Of a DNA stretch of 6,080 bases, positions 1 to 6,080 are shown piece by piece. The notes beneath the pieces are model-generated. The model was not told the DNA's origin, did not search any database, and saw only the letters and a list, made by a program, of their open reading frames with translations. Made by a program: the position numbers and the translations under genes. The stretch comes from an uncultured Pseudomonas sp. GTDB taxonomy: Bacteria > Pseudomonadota > Gammaproteobacteria > Pseudomonadales > Pseudomonadaceae. Where the stretch lies: the NCBI GenBank assembly GCA_946886875.1, contig CAMPJN010000244.1, positions 1 to 6,080 on the forward strand, read 5' to 3'. Every line of letters begins with the position of its first letter. Positions within the stretch are counted from its first letter, which is position 1.

Positions 1-1392
1 GATATAGGGTTGGTAGATGCGTTCCAGCCCTGGGTTCACCAGAAGGATTTCAAAACGCAGGACTTCACCCTTGCTATTGACCAGATGTTCGCCTGAAAGC
101 TTCCAACCCGCTTCCGCCAGCAGGCCCAGGGCGCGACGCAGGGTGTCCCTGGGAATACCGCGGCCTTCGGTCTGCGGGATCTGGAAGGGCTCGGTGAACA
201 AGCGGGCGGGCAGTTGCTTGCGGTAAGGCGAAAGCAGTAGCCACTCGGCCCCTTCGGGTTTACCGGTCGCGGAAAATTCGCTGTTGGGGTAGTAGCTGCT
301 GGCGCGGATATAGGAGCCGCTGAACAGGGCGCGATTGGTCCATTCGAAGTCGAACATCATGGCCAGGGCCTCGCGTACCTTGCGATCGGCGAAAACCGCG
401 CGGCGGGAGTTCATGAACAAAGCCTGGGTCTGGGTTGGGATACTGTGGGGGATTTCCGCCTTGATCACTTCGCCGCGCTCCACCGCCGGGAAGTCATAGC
501 CATTGGCCCAGTTCTTCGCTTGCTGTTCGATGTAGAAGTCGAATTCGCCGGCCTTGAACGCCTCGAAGGCGACGTGGCTGTCGCGATAGAACTCCACCTC
601 GACCTTATCGAAATTGTATTTGCCGCGATTGACCGGCAATTGTTCGCCCCACCAATCCTTCACTCGAGTGAAGCCGAGACTGCGTCCCGGTCGCACTTCT
701 GTGATGCGGTAAGGCCCGCTGCCCAGCGGCGGCTCGAAGGTGGTGGCCTTGAAGTCGCGGTCTTTCCAGTAATGCTGCGGCAGTACCGGCAGCTCGCCCA
801 GGCGCATGATCAACAGTGGATTGCCGGAGCGCTTGAAAACGAAGCGGATGCGGTGACGATTGAGGATGTCGACGCGCTTCACTTCCTGCAAGTTGGTGCG
901 GTATTGCGGGTGACCATCCTTGCGCAGCAGCCGGTAGGAAAACGCCACGTCGTAGGCCGAGATGGGCATGCCGTCATGGAAGCGAGCTTCGGGGCGCAGG
1001 TTGAACACCACCCAGCTGCGGTCGTCGCTGAACTCGACCGACTTGGCGATCAGGCCATAGCTGGAGGCGGGCTCGTCGCCCGACGGGTCGTAAGCGCCAG
1101 TGCCGGCCATCAGGGTCGCGTTCAGCTCGGTGACCCCATATTGTTGGAAGTTCGCCGTGCTGATCGGGCTACTGCCCTTGAAGGTATAAGGGTTGAGGGT
1201 GTCGAAGGTTCCCGACGCCATGATCCGCACGGTGCCGGTTTTGGGCGCGTCGGGGTTGACCCAATCGAAATGGGTAAAGCTGGCGGGATACTTGAGCGCA
1301 CCGAATTGCGCATAGCCATGGCTTTCGCGAAGGCTTGCCGAAGCGGGGGCGCCGATGGCCAAACTGAGGAACAACAGAAAGAGGAGACGCAT
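1..1392 (-). CDS. Periplasmic oligopeptide-binding protein of an ABC importer (SBP family 5, YejA/NppA type), C-terminus outside window
   Basis: The reading frame is open from an ATG at 1392 down to base 1, giving 464 residues and no stop, so the C-terminal part lies beyond the left edge. Family members are usually about 600 residues. Residues 1-19 form a clear Sec signal peptide: MRL, a Leu/Phe-rich core, then ASA before a cut near residue 19. Family-5 hallmarks follow: the FHDG motif at 138-141 leading into SAYDVAFSY at 145-153, GSGPYR at 224-229, and a conserved FDKVEVEFYRD stretch at 261-271. The mature protein would capture peptides, or peptide-conjugated compounds, in the periplasm and deliver them to a membrane permease. 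In E. coli the related YejABEF takes up microcin C. In P. aeruginosa the Npp importer, which imports peptidyl-nucleoside antibiotics, lies next to mltD as I recall, so this may be its counterpart. The exact substrate is inference. Permease and ATPase genes would be expected further left. The Shine-Dalgarno match is weak: a GGAG lies about 17 nt upstream. The signal peptide supports this start. Confidence 0.93.
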   Translation of the reverse strand, partial: MRLLFLLFLSLAIGAPASASLRESHGYAQFGALKYPASFTHFDWVNPDAPKTGTVRIMASGTFDTLNPYTFKGSSPISTANFQQYGVTELNATLMAGTGAYDPSGDEPASSYGLIAKSVEFSDDRSWVVFNLRPEARFHDGMPISAYDVAFSYRLLRKDGHPQYRTNLQEVKRVDILNRHRIRFVFKRSGNPLLIMRLGELPVLPQHYWKDRDFKATTFEPPLGSGPYRITEVRPGRSLGFTRVKDWWGEQLPVNRGKYNFDKVEVEFYRDSHVAFEAFKAGEFDFYIEQQAKNWANGYDFPAVERGEVIKAEIPHSIPTQTQALFMNSRRAVFADRKVREALAMMFDFEWTNRALFSGSYIRASSYYPNSEFSATGKPEGAEWLLLSPYRKQLPARLFTEPFQIPQTEGRGIPRDTLRRALGLLAEAGWKLSGEHLVNSKGEVLRFEILLVNPGLERIYQPYI

Positions 1393-1451
1393 CAAGTGAA
1401 AAATCCGCTCCGTGGCGTCTTGTAAGCTGCAGGTTCGGTACAGTAACAGCT

Positions 1452-1479
1452 TGTATAGGCAGGAAAAAGGCCGTATCCA
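1452..1479 (-). promoter_or_regulatory. Weak candidate sigma70 promoter for the solute-binding protein gene
   Basis: Read on the minus strand, TGGATA (1479-1474) and TATACA (1457-1452) are separated by 16 bases. Each matches the sigma70 consensus at four of six positions. The leader to the ATG at 1392 would be roughly 50 nt. This is the best pair I could find for this gene, but a match of this quality can arise by chance. Confidence 0.25.
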
Positions 1480-1491
1480 GCGGCGATGCCA

Positions 1492-1505
1492 AGCAACATG
1501 TTGCT
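1492..1505. repeat. Perfect 14-bp palindrome in the divergent control region (operator candidate)
   Basis: AGCAACATGTTGCT reads identically on both strands. Its last base is the first base of the TACACT hexamer used as the -10 of the HDOD gene. A dimeric regulator bound here would block that promoter and could also affect the divergent transporter gene. About 0.4 palindromes of this length are expected by chance in a window of this size, so position rather than rarity is the argument. Confidence 0.45.
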
Positions 1506-1510
1506 ACACT
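1502..1510 (+). promoter_or_regulatory. Candidate extended -10 promoter for the HDOD gene
   Basis: TGCTACACT contains the extended -10 element TG, one base, then TACACT, which matches TATAAT at four positions. No recognisable -35 lies 16-18 bases upstream, as can be the case for extended -10 promoters. Transcription would start near 1517, leaving a leader of about 20 nt before the proposed start at 1538. Confidence 0.35.
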
Positions 1511-1524
1511 CGGAGAAATTACAC

Positions 1525-1530
1525 AGAGGG
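1525..1530 (+). promoter_or_regulatory. Ribosome binding site that favours the TTG start at 1538
   Basis: AGAGGG ends seven bases before the TTG at 1538, normal spacing. The in-frame GTG at 1532 is only one base away from it, and its next option, GGAG at 1512-1515, is 16 bases away. The TTG is therefore the better start. Confidence 0.5.
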
Positions 1531-1537
1531 CGTGAAC

Positions 1538-2983
1538 TTGGGTACCCATAGCCATGGCTTGCAATCTTGGATCGACCGCCTGAACCAAGCCGAATTACCC
1601 GCTTTAGCAGCCGTGGTGCAGGACCTGCATCGTTTGGCACAGCAGGATAAATCCTCGGTGCAGCAACTGGCTGACGTGTTGCTGCGCGATGCATCTTTGA
1701 CCTCGAAGGTGCTGCGTATCGGTAACAGCGTCTATTACAACCCCTCCCAGGAAGCGATCAAGACCATCTCGCGGGCCATCGTAATGATTGGTTTCGACAA
1801 TGTGCGCTTGATCGGCATGTCGGTCGCGCTGATCGATGGCTTGCTGGTGCGGGCGCCGCGCGAGCAGTTGCAGGAGCTGCTTGCGCGCTCGTTCCATGCC
1901 GCGGTGCAGGCCCGCAACATAGCCGGCTATGTACTGGCCAAGCATCAGGAAGAAGTATTTATCGCCGCGCTGCTGTACCACTTGGGTGAACTGGCGTTCT
2001 GGGGCTGCGGTGGCGACCAGGCCGACGAGCTGGCCAGCGCCTTGGCTCAGCCCGGGGTCGATGTGGATGAAGCGGTGCAACAGGTATTGGGCACCAGCTT
2101 CCGTCAGCTGACCCAGGGCCTGGTTAAAAGCTGGAATCTGGGCGACGTCGTCAGCCAGGCGCACAACACCGCCAACCGCAACGACCCGACGGTATTCTCG
2201 GTCAACCTCGGTGCGCGGATCAGCCAGGCGGCGCTGGAAGGCTGGGATTCGGCGGCGATGGAAAGCCTTATCGAGGAAATGGCCAATTTCATCGGCGTAA
2301 CCCCCGAGGAAGCCCTGCAGCAGGTGTTCGCCAGTGCCGAAGAGGCGGTCAAGGTGGCGACCACCTTTGGCGCCAGCAAACTGTGCAAACTGATCCCCAA
2401 TACCGATCCCGAGCAGATCCGCGAGCAGCAGGAGTTGCGCCGGGCGCGTCTGCTGCAACCCAACTTGTTGGTATTGCAGCAAGCGCTGCAGGATCTCGGT
2501 CAAATGGTCAGCAAGCGCGGCGATGTCGCGCAGATCATCGATACCCTGCTTAAGGGCCTGCACCAGGGCGCTGGATTGGAGCGGGTGATGTTGGTGGTAC
2601 TGGCCGATGGGCACAGTTGCTTCCGCACCAAGCGGGTGGTCGGCGAGGGTAGCCAGGGCTGGCTGAGCGATTTCGTTCTGCCGGTCGACCAGCCGGAGCA
2701 GCAGCACATTTTCAGCTATGCGCTACGCAATAGAGAAGCTTTGTGGATGGGCGTGCCTGCCAGCTACAACCTCGCCGAACTGGTCACTCAGCCGATTCGC
2801 AAATCGCTTGGCCAGGGGATGTTCTTTATCGCCCCGTTGCTCGCGGGTGCTCGCGAAATCGGCGTGGTCTATGCCGATAATCGGGTTTCCGGACGAGCCC
2901 TGAAGCATGAACAGTTCGTCGCTTTTCAACGCTTTTCGCAGCTGACCGGGCGTTGCCTGGATGCGCTGAGCAAGCGCTCCTGA
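1538..2983 (+). CDS. HDOD-domain signalling protein with a C-terminal GAF-like region
   Basis: From the TTG start the product is 481 residues, with no signal peptide or membrane segment, so it is probably cytosolic. The N-terminal half, about residues 15-215, is an HDOD domain. The signs are LRIGNSVYY at 59-67, matching the family's LLRxxNSxxY motif, the ISRAIVMIGFDNVR stretch at 77-90, and LLYHLGELAFW at 145-155. There the catalytic His-Asp pair of true HD phosphohydrolases is H148-L149, so no metal-dependent hydrolysis is expected; this is usual for HDOD proteins, which act as regulators or scaffolds. Residues about 220-300 are helical and Ala/Glu-rich. Residues about 305-475 look like a GAF domain, with a helix, hydrophobic strands (VMLVVL at 350-355, MFFIAPLL at 428-435, IGVVYADN at 441-448) and a final helix. 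The input sensed and the partner are unknown. The frame is also open upstream to a GTG at 1412, but that stretch lacks HDOD character and overlaps the control region. Its stop lies one base from the mltD stop. Confidence 0.9.
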   Translation: MGTHSHGLQSWIDRLNQAELPALAAVVQDLHRLAQQDKSSVQQLADVLLRDASLTSKVLRIGNSVYYNPSQEAIKTISRAIVMIGFDNVRLIGMSVALIDGLLVRAPREQLQELLARSFHAAVQARNIAGYVLAKHQEEVFIAALLYHLGELAFWGCGGDQADELASALAQPGVDVDEAVQQVLGTSFRQLTQGLVKSWNLGDVVSQAHNTANRNDPTVFSVNLGARISQAALEGWDSAAMESLIEEMANFIGVTPEEALQQVFASAEEAVKVATTFGASKLCKLIPNTDPEQIREQQELRRARLLQPNLLVLQQALQDLGQMVSKRGDVAQIIDTLLKGLHQGAGLERVMLVVLADGHSCFRTKRVVGEGSQGWLSDFVLPVDQPEQQHIFSYALRNREALWMGVPASYNLAELVTQPIRKSLGQGMFFIAPLLAGAREIGVVYADNRVSGRALKHEQFVAFQRFSQLTGRCLDALSKRS

Positions 2984-2984
2984 G

Positions 2985-4556
2985 CTAGTTGGGCAGATAC
3001 AGGGTCAGCGTCTGCCCCGGCTTGAGCGCTTTGCTGACTTTCGGATTCCAGCTTTGCAGGTGCTGCATGCGCACCTTGAAGCGTTTGGCGATCAGGTACA
3101 GCGAGTCGCCGCTACGCACCCGGTAATAGGTCGCTGCTTTACTCGCCGATGCGCTAGCGGTTCCGCGCTCAGCTGCCGGTGCGCGGCCGCCCTGGAAATT
3201 GAGTACCTGGCCGACGCGCAGGTTGTTGCCCTTGAGGTTGTTCCAGCGTTTCACCTCGGCGACCGAAACGTTGTGCGCCCTGGCCACCAGCCAGAGATTG
3301 TCGCCGCTCTTCACCCGGTAGGTCCGCGCGGCCACCGCATTGCTGCTGGTGCTGCCCTGAAACAGCGGCTCGCTTGGTGATACTCCCGGCTCCGCCGGAA
3401 TACTGAGAACCTGACCGACGCTCAAGTGGTTGCTGGTGAGGCGATTGATGTCTTTGAGGGTGTTGACCGTCAGCCGATAGCGGGTGGCGATGCCGTGCAG
3501 GCTGTCGCCCGAACGCACTCGATATTGCTGCCAATCGACCAGTTCTTCCGGCTTCATCAGCAGCAGATTGGCGGTCAACAGTTCGGCCTTGCTCGCCGGT
3601 ACCAGCAGATGCTGAGGGCCGTCGAGGGTGATCCGGCGCTTGAATGCGGGGTTGAGCAGGTACAACTCATCTTCGTCCAGGTCTGCCAGGGCGGCGACCC
3701 GGGACAGGTCCATGCGCTGCTTGAGTTCGACCTTCTCGAAATAGGGCTCGTTGGCGATCGGCTCCAGGCTGACGCCATAGGCTTCCGGGCTCATCACTAC
3801 TTGGGAAAGTGCCAGCAGCTTGGGCACATAGTTCTGGGTTTCTTTCGGCAACGACAGGTTCCAGTAATCGGTCGGCAACCCCAGCTTGCGGTTGCGCTCT
3901 ATAGCGCGGGCGACGCGGCCTTCGCCGGCATTGTAGGCGGCGAGGGCGAGCAACCAGTCGCCATCGAACATCTGATGCAGGCGCGACAGATAATTCATCG
4001 CCGCGTTGGTCGAGGCCATGACATCGCGGCGGCCGTCGTACCAGCTGGTCTGGCGCAGATTGAAATTACGACCGGTCGAGGGGATGAACTGCCACAACCC
4101 AACGGCATCGGCGTGGGAATAGGCCAGGGGGTTATAGGCGCTTTCGATCATCGGCAGCAGCGCCAATTCCATTGGCATGTTGCGTTCTTCCAGACGCTCG
4201 ACGATGTAATAAATATAGGGGTTGCTGCGCTCGCCGACTTTTTCCACGAAGGAGGGGTTGCTGACGAACCACAGGCGTTGCTGCTCGATCCTGGGATGGA
4301 TGCCTATCGCGTCCTGCAACTGATAGCCGTCGCGTACGCGCTCCCAGATATCCTTGGGTTCCTCTACTTGCAGCGTAGTGGTGAGCCATTCCGGCTCCCG
4401 CTCCAGGCCCACAGCGGTATCGGTATCGCGGCTGCGGTCGGGGGCAGGCGAGGTGCTTTGGCAGCCGCTCAGGACGACGCAAAAGACCACCGCAAGCGCC
4501 CCGTAACTACGAGTCAATGCTTTTAAATTCAAGCGCTTGCAAGGTGATAAAAGCAT
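2985..4556 (-). CDS. mltD: Membrane-bound lytic murein transglycosylase D, lipoprotein with three LysM modules
   Basis: This 523-residue enzyme cleaves the glycan strands of peptidoglycan between N-acetylmuramic acid and N-acetylglucosamine, leaving a 1,6-anhydro end, and takes part in wall remodelling. The N-terminus has basic residues, a hydrophobic stretch (about 18-30) and the lipobox LSGC with Cys32, so it is a lipoprotein, probably on the inner face of the outer membrane. The SLT catalytic domain spans about 100-230. Its Glu lies in LLPMIESAYNP, with E138 the expected acid, followed by AVGLWQFIPSTGR at 151-163 and LALAAYNAGEGRV at 203-215. Three LysM peptidoglycan-binding modules follow at about 344-387, 412-455 and 477-520, each opening with YRVxSGD and separated by Ser/Ala/Pro-rich linkers. 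The protein ends directly after the third, so it is complete. An in-frame stop lies six codons upstream, so 4556 is the first possible start, and the lipoprotein signal supports it. The ribosome site is poor, and the start codon sits inside an inverted repeat. It has its own promoter behind gloB. Confidence 0.97.
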   Translation of the reverse strand: MLLSPCKRLNLKALTRSYGALAVVFCVVLSGCQSTSPAPDRSRDTDTAVGLEREPEWLTTTLQVEEPKDIWERVRDGYQLQDAIGIHPRIEQQRLWFVSNPSFVEKVGERSNPYIYYIVERLEERNMPMELALLPMIESAYNPLAYSHADAVGLWQFIPSTGRNFNLRQTSWYDGRRDVMASTNAAMNYLSRLHQMFDGDWLLALAAYNAGEGRVARAIERNRKLGLPTDYWNLSLPKETQNYVPKLLALSQVVMSPEAYGVSLEPIANEPYFEKVELKQRMDLSRVAALADLDEDELYLLNPAFKRRITLDGPQHLLVPASKAELLTANLLLMKPEELVDWQQYRVRSGDSLHGIATRYRLTVNTLKDINRLTSNHLSVGQVLSIPAEPGVSPSEPLFQGSTSSNAVAARTYRVKSGDNLWLVARAHNVSVAEVKRWNNLKGNNLRVGQVLNFQGGRAPAAERGTASASASKAATYYRVRSGDSLYLIAKRFKVRMQHLQSWNPKVSKALKPGQTLTLYLPN

Positions 4557-4558
4557 TG
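4515..4558 (-). repeat. 11-bp perfect inverted repeat enclosing the mltD start codon
   Basis: CAATGCTTTTA on the minus strand (4558-4548) is exactly complementary to TAAAAGCATTG (4525-4515), with 22 bases between the arms. In the mltD messenger the first arm contains the AUG (4556-4554), and the second covers codons 11-14. Three of the eleven pairs are G-C, so stability would be moderate. The loop holds a second perfect palindrome, CAAGCGCTTG at 4530-4539. This could hide the start codon from ribosomes, act as a DNA operator, or be fortuitous. Confidence 0.55.
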
Positions 4559-4590
4559 GGTCATAGGTTCTTATTGTGCTGAAAGTCGGC

Positions 4591-4605
4591 CGATTCTAGG
4601 AATCG
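4591..4605. repeat. Inverted repeat over the mltD -10 (operator candidate)
   Basis: CGATTC and GAATCG flank a TAG centre. The palindrome covers the whole -10 hexamer at 4593-4598, so a protein bound here would compete with RNA polymerase. No regulator can be assigned from the sequence. Confidence 0.35.
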
Positions 4606-4621
4606 ATGCATGGATGGTCAA
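4593..4621 (-). promoter_or_regulatory. Sigma70 promoter for mltD
   Basis: On the minus strand TTGACC (4621-4616, five of six matching TTGACA) and TAGAAT (4598-4593, five of six matching TATAAT, the only mismatch being G at its third base) are separated by the optimal 17 bases. Transcription would start near 4586, giving a leader of about 30 nt to the ATG at 4556. It lies downstream of the gloB stop, so mltD need not depend on gloB transcription. This is the strongest promoter in the window. Confidence 0.75.
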
Positions 4622-4655
4622 GTTTTAACCAATTTTTTGCAGGCCCGTCGTGATT

Positions 4656-5429
4656 TTAGAAATTATCTTTCCAGGCTCGTAGACGACTGAATACCTGAGC
4701 GTTGGAGCGATCTGCGACACCTTCGCGGCGGTCGATGGTTGCCTGCACTGCAGGCTCGTCGCAGCGTAAAAAAGGGTTGGTCGCGCGCTCAAGTGCCAGG
4801 GTCGAAGGCAGGCTTATCAGTCCGGCTTCGCGCCAGGCGGCGACTTGGCGGAGGCGCTCGGCGATCTGCGTATTGTCGGGTTCGGCCGCTTGGGCGAAAC
4901 GCAGATTGCTCAGGGTGTATTCATGGGTGCAGTACACCTGGGTTTGCTCGGGCAGGGCGGCCAGGCGCTGCAGTGAGTCGTACATCTGTTCGGGACTGCC
5001 CTCGAACAGGCGGCCGCAACCGGCGGCGAACAGGGTATCACCGCAGAACAGCCAATCTTGCTCGGGCTGGTAATAGGCGATATGGCCGAGGGTATGCCCG
5101 GGGACTTCGATGACTTGCAGCCGGTGGCCGAGCACCTCGACCCGGTCGCCTTGGCTGAGTTCTTGATCGCGCTCGGGAATGTTTTCCCGTGCGGGGCCGA
5201 GTACCCTGGCGCCGGTCGCCGCCTTGAGTCGGGTGATACCGCCAACATGGTCGTGATGGTGATGGGTAATCAGAATATCGCTGAGTTGCCAGCCAGGGTG
5301 GGCGTCCAGCCAGGCCAGCACGGGGGCGGCATCACCTGGATCGACCACGGCGCAGCGCTGTTGCGCGCTGTCCTGCAGCAGCCATATATAGTTGTCGGAG
5401 AAAGCCGGTAGAGCGTCGATTTTAATCAT
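4656..5429 (-). CDS. gloB: Hydroxyacylglutathione hydrolase (glyoxalase II)
   Basis: The product is a cytosolic metallohydrolase that splits S-D-lactoylglutathione into D-lactate and glutathione, the second step of methylglyoxal detoxification after glyoxalase I. It is 257 residues, the usual bacterial length. The metallo-beta-lactamase fold metal ligands are all visible: the THHHHDH motif at 55-61 (H56, H58, D60, H61), H112 in PGHTLGH, D131 in FCGDTLF and H169 in YCTHEY. The C-terminal glyoxalase II extension is present, with NPFLR at 218-222 and R251/K254 near the end, in the region that contacts glutathione in characterised enzymes. The start [16 protein letters not shown] agrees with the conserved family N-terminus, although the 15 bases before the ATG show no clear Shine-Dalgarno sequence. 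It is divergent from the methyltransferase-fold gene, with 86 bases between starts, and followed on the same strand by mltD after 99 bases. No hairpin-plus-T terminator is seen after it, so read-through into mltD is possible. Confidence 0.97.
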   Translation of the reverse strand: MIKIDALPAFSDNYIWLLQDSAQQRCAVVDPGDAAPVLAWLDAHPGWQLSDILITHHHHDHVGGITRLKAATGARVLGPARENIPERDQELSQGDRVEVLGHRLQVIEVPGHTLGHIAYYQPEQDWLFCGDTLFAAGCGRLFEGSPEQMYDSLQRLAALPEQTQVYCTHEYTLSNLRFAQAAEPDNTQIAERLRQVAAWREAGLISLPSTLALERATNPFLRCDEPAVQATIDRREGVADRSNAQVFSRLRAWKDNF

Positions 5430-5515
5430 GGCACGGGTCGCTATGCGGGCTACAAAGGTGCATCTTAGGCCTTTCTAAGGTTTTCTCGAAACTGACGGCT
5501 ACGCAGGTGATACCT
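5430..5515. promoter_or_regulatory. Divergent control region between gloB and the methyltransferase-fold gene
   Basis: The 86-base spacer must hold the start signals of both genes. For gloB, TAAGAT (5467-5462 on the minus strand) could be a -10, but no good -35 lies 16-18 bases upstream. A short inverted repeat, CTTAG at 5464-5468 and CTAAG at 5475-5479, overlaps it. I see no convincing sigma70 pair for the plus-strand gene; its promoter may lie inside gloB. On the plus side AGGTGA at 5505-5510 is a good ribosome site, five bases from the ATG at 5516. Confidence 0.35.
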
Positions 5516-6080
5516 ATGTCTGATCATCCCTTCGCCCAAGCCGATGCCGACTGGCTGAGCCTGATCGGCGCGGCGCGCGGTTGGTTCAACGGGCCCCACG
5601 GGCAGCTGTTGCTCGAGCAGGAGCAGCGTTTGCTGGAGGAGGAGCTGGCACGCTTTTTCGGCAGCTATCTGGTGCATTACGGCCCCGCGGCGGAAGAAAC
5701 CGCCAAAGCCGCGCAGATTCAACGCAGCGTACGCGTCGGCGCACCCTTCAACGGTGTGGACATCGTTTGCGAGGAGCAGGCCTGGCCACTGACCGAACAC
5801 GCCGCCGACGTGGTGGTGCTGCAACATGGCCTGGACTTCAGCCTGTCGCCCCACGGTTTACTGCGTGAAGCCGCGCGTAGCGTAAGGCCCGGCGGTCATT
5901 TGTTGATCCTCGGGATCAACCCGCTGAGCGCCTGGGGACTGCGTCATCTATATGCCCAGGATGGCTTGCGCCAAGCACGCTGCATCGCCCCGAATCGGGT
6001 CAGCGACTGGCTGCATCTCCTGGGCTTTGCGCTGGAGAAACGCCGCTTCGGATGCTATCGTCCGCCGCTTTCTTCCGTGG
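5516..6080 (+). CDS. YafS-like methyltransferase-fold protein, C-terminus outside window
   Basis: An ATG at 5516, preceded by AGGTGA with five-base spacing, opens a frame that runs to the right edge: 188 complete residues plus one base, with the C-terminus missing. There is no signal peptide. The central part matches the methyltransferase type 11 pattern after its first motif: ADVVVLQHGLDF at 97-108, HGLLREAARSVRPGGHLLILG at 113-133, then INPLSAWGLRHL at 134-145. The NPxSxxGLR signature and position next to gloB resemble E. coli YafS, which sits between gloB and rnhA. rnhA and dnaQ would be expected to the right. The usual glycine-rich SAM-binding loop (D-x-G-x-G) is not visible: the corresponding area reads LVHYGPAAEE at 52-61. 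Whether it binds SAM, or has any substrate, is therefore unclear. The name describes the fold, not a proven reaction. Confidence 0.85.
   Translation, partial: MSDHPFAQADADWLSLIGAARGWFNGPHGQLLLEQEQRLLEEELARFFGSYLVHYGPAAEETAKAAQIQRSVRVGAPFNGVDIVCEEQAWPLTEHAADVVVLQHGLDFSLSPHGLLREAARSVRPGGHLLILGINPLSAWGLRHLYAQDGLRQARCIAPNRVSDWLHLLGFALEKRRFGCYRPPLSSV

Noticed and set aside
445..1425. Long plus-strand open frame of 326 codons opposite the solute-binding protein gene
   Set aside because: Its product has no recognisable domain or signal, while the opposite strand has a signal peptide and family-5 motifs throughout. Long antisense frames are common in GC-rich genes.
1409..1427. Possible sigma54 promoter (GG, ten bases, GC)
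   Set aside because: Only the GG/GC core fits. The flanking TTGTAAGCTGC does not match the TTGCA part of the consensus.
1412..1537. N-terminal extension of the HDOD protein from the GTG at 1412
   Set aside because: The extra 42 residues are basic and Cys/Tyr-rich, unlike the family, have no good ribosome site, and cover the palindrome and -10 candidate.
1604..2707. Minus-strand frame of 367 codons opposite the HDOD gene
   Set aside because: Low-complexity Gln/Leu/Arg-rich product without motifs. The plus strand encodes a coherent HDOD protein over the same bases.
2965..2992. GAGC/GCTC hairpins at the HDOD stop as a terminator
   Set aside because: Stems are four base pairs and no T-run follows on either strand.
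3000..3530. Internal DNA repeat in the mltD 3' part
   Set aside because: The similarity is at protein level, from three LysM modules. The DNA has diverged and is not a separate repeat element.
3426..4526. Plus-strand frame of 366 codons opposite mltD
   Set aside because: No motif or ribosome site, and it mirrors the catalytic and LysM codons of mltD. It is a codon-bias shadow.
4616..4638. Terminator-like GGT...ACC followed by a run of T
   Set aside because: The stem is only three base pairs, it points along the plus strand where no gene ends, and these bases form the mltD -35 region.

Overview
The window is an ordinary-looking, GC-rich gammaproteobacterial chromosome segment that most resembles Pseudomonas. 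The case rests on protein character and gene order. A lipoprotein murein transglycosylase of the MltD type with three LysM modules lies next to glyoxalase II (GloB). A divergent YafS-like methyltransferase-fold gene follows, which in E. coli and Pseudomonas sits between gloB and rnhA-dnaQ. A YejA/NppA-type oligopeptide-binding protein lies on the far side. No species can be named from this alone.

Layout: (1) 1-1392, minus strand: the N-terminal 464 residues of a periplasmic family-5 solute-binding protein, whose gene runs off the left edge. (2) 1393-1537: a short divergent control region with a perfect 14-bp palindrome next to an extended -10 element. (3) 1538-2983, plus strand: an HDOD signalling protein with a GAF-like C-terminal half. 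(4) 2985-4556, minus strand: mltD, tail-to-tail with the HDOD gene with one base between the stop codons. (5) 4557-4655: a compact region with a good sigma70 promoter for mltD, a palindrome over its -10, and an 11-bp inverted repeat that encloses the mltD start codon. (6) 4656-5429, minus strand: gloB. (7) 5430-5515: a short divergent spacer. (8) 5516 to the right edge, plus strand: a YafS-like methyltransferase-fold protein, cut off by the window.

Functionally the genes are mostly independent: peptide uptake in the periplasm, a probable cytoplasmic regulator, peptidoglycan cleavage at the outer membrane, and methylglyoxal detoxification in the cytosol. mltD and gloB share a strand, but the promoter between them suggests mltD can be transcribed alone. 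I found no RNA genes, mobile elements, CRISPR arrays or attachment sites, and no convincing new multi-gene system. The most interesting signals are small: the hairpin over the mltD start codon, the operator-like palindromes at two promoters, the HDOD-GAF gene between the transporter and mltD, and a methyltransferase-fold protein without a visible SAM-binding glycine motif.
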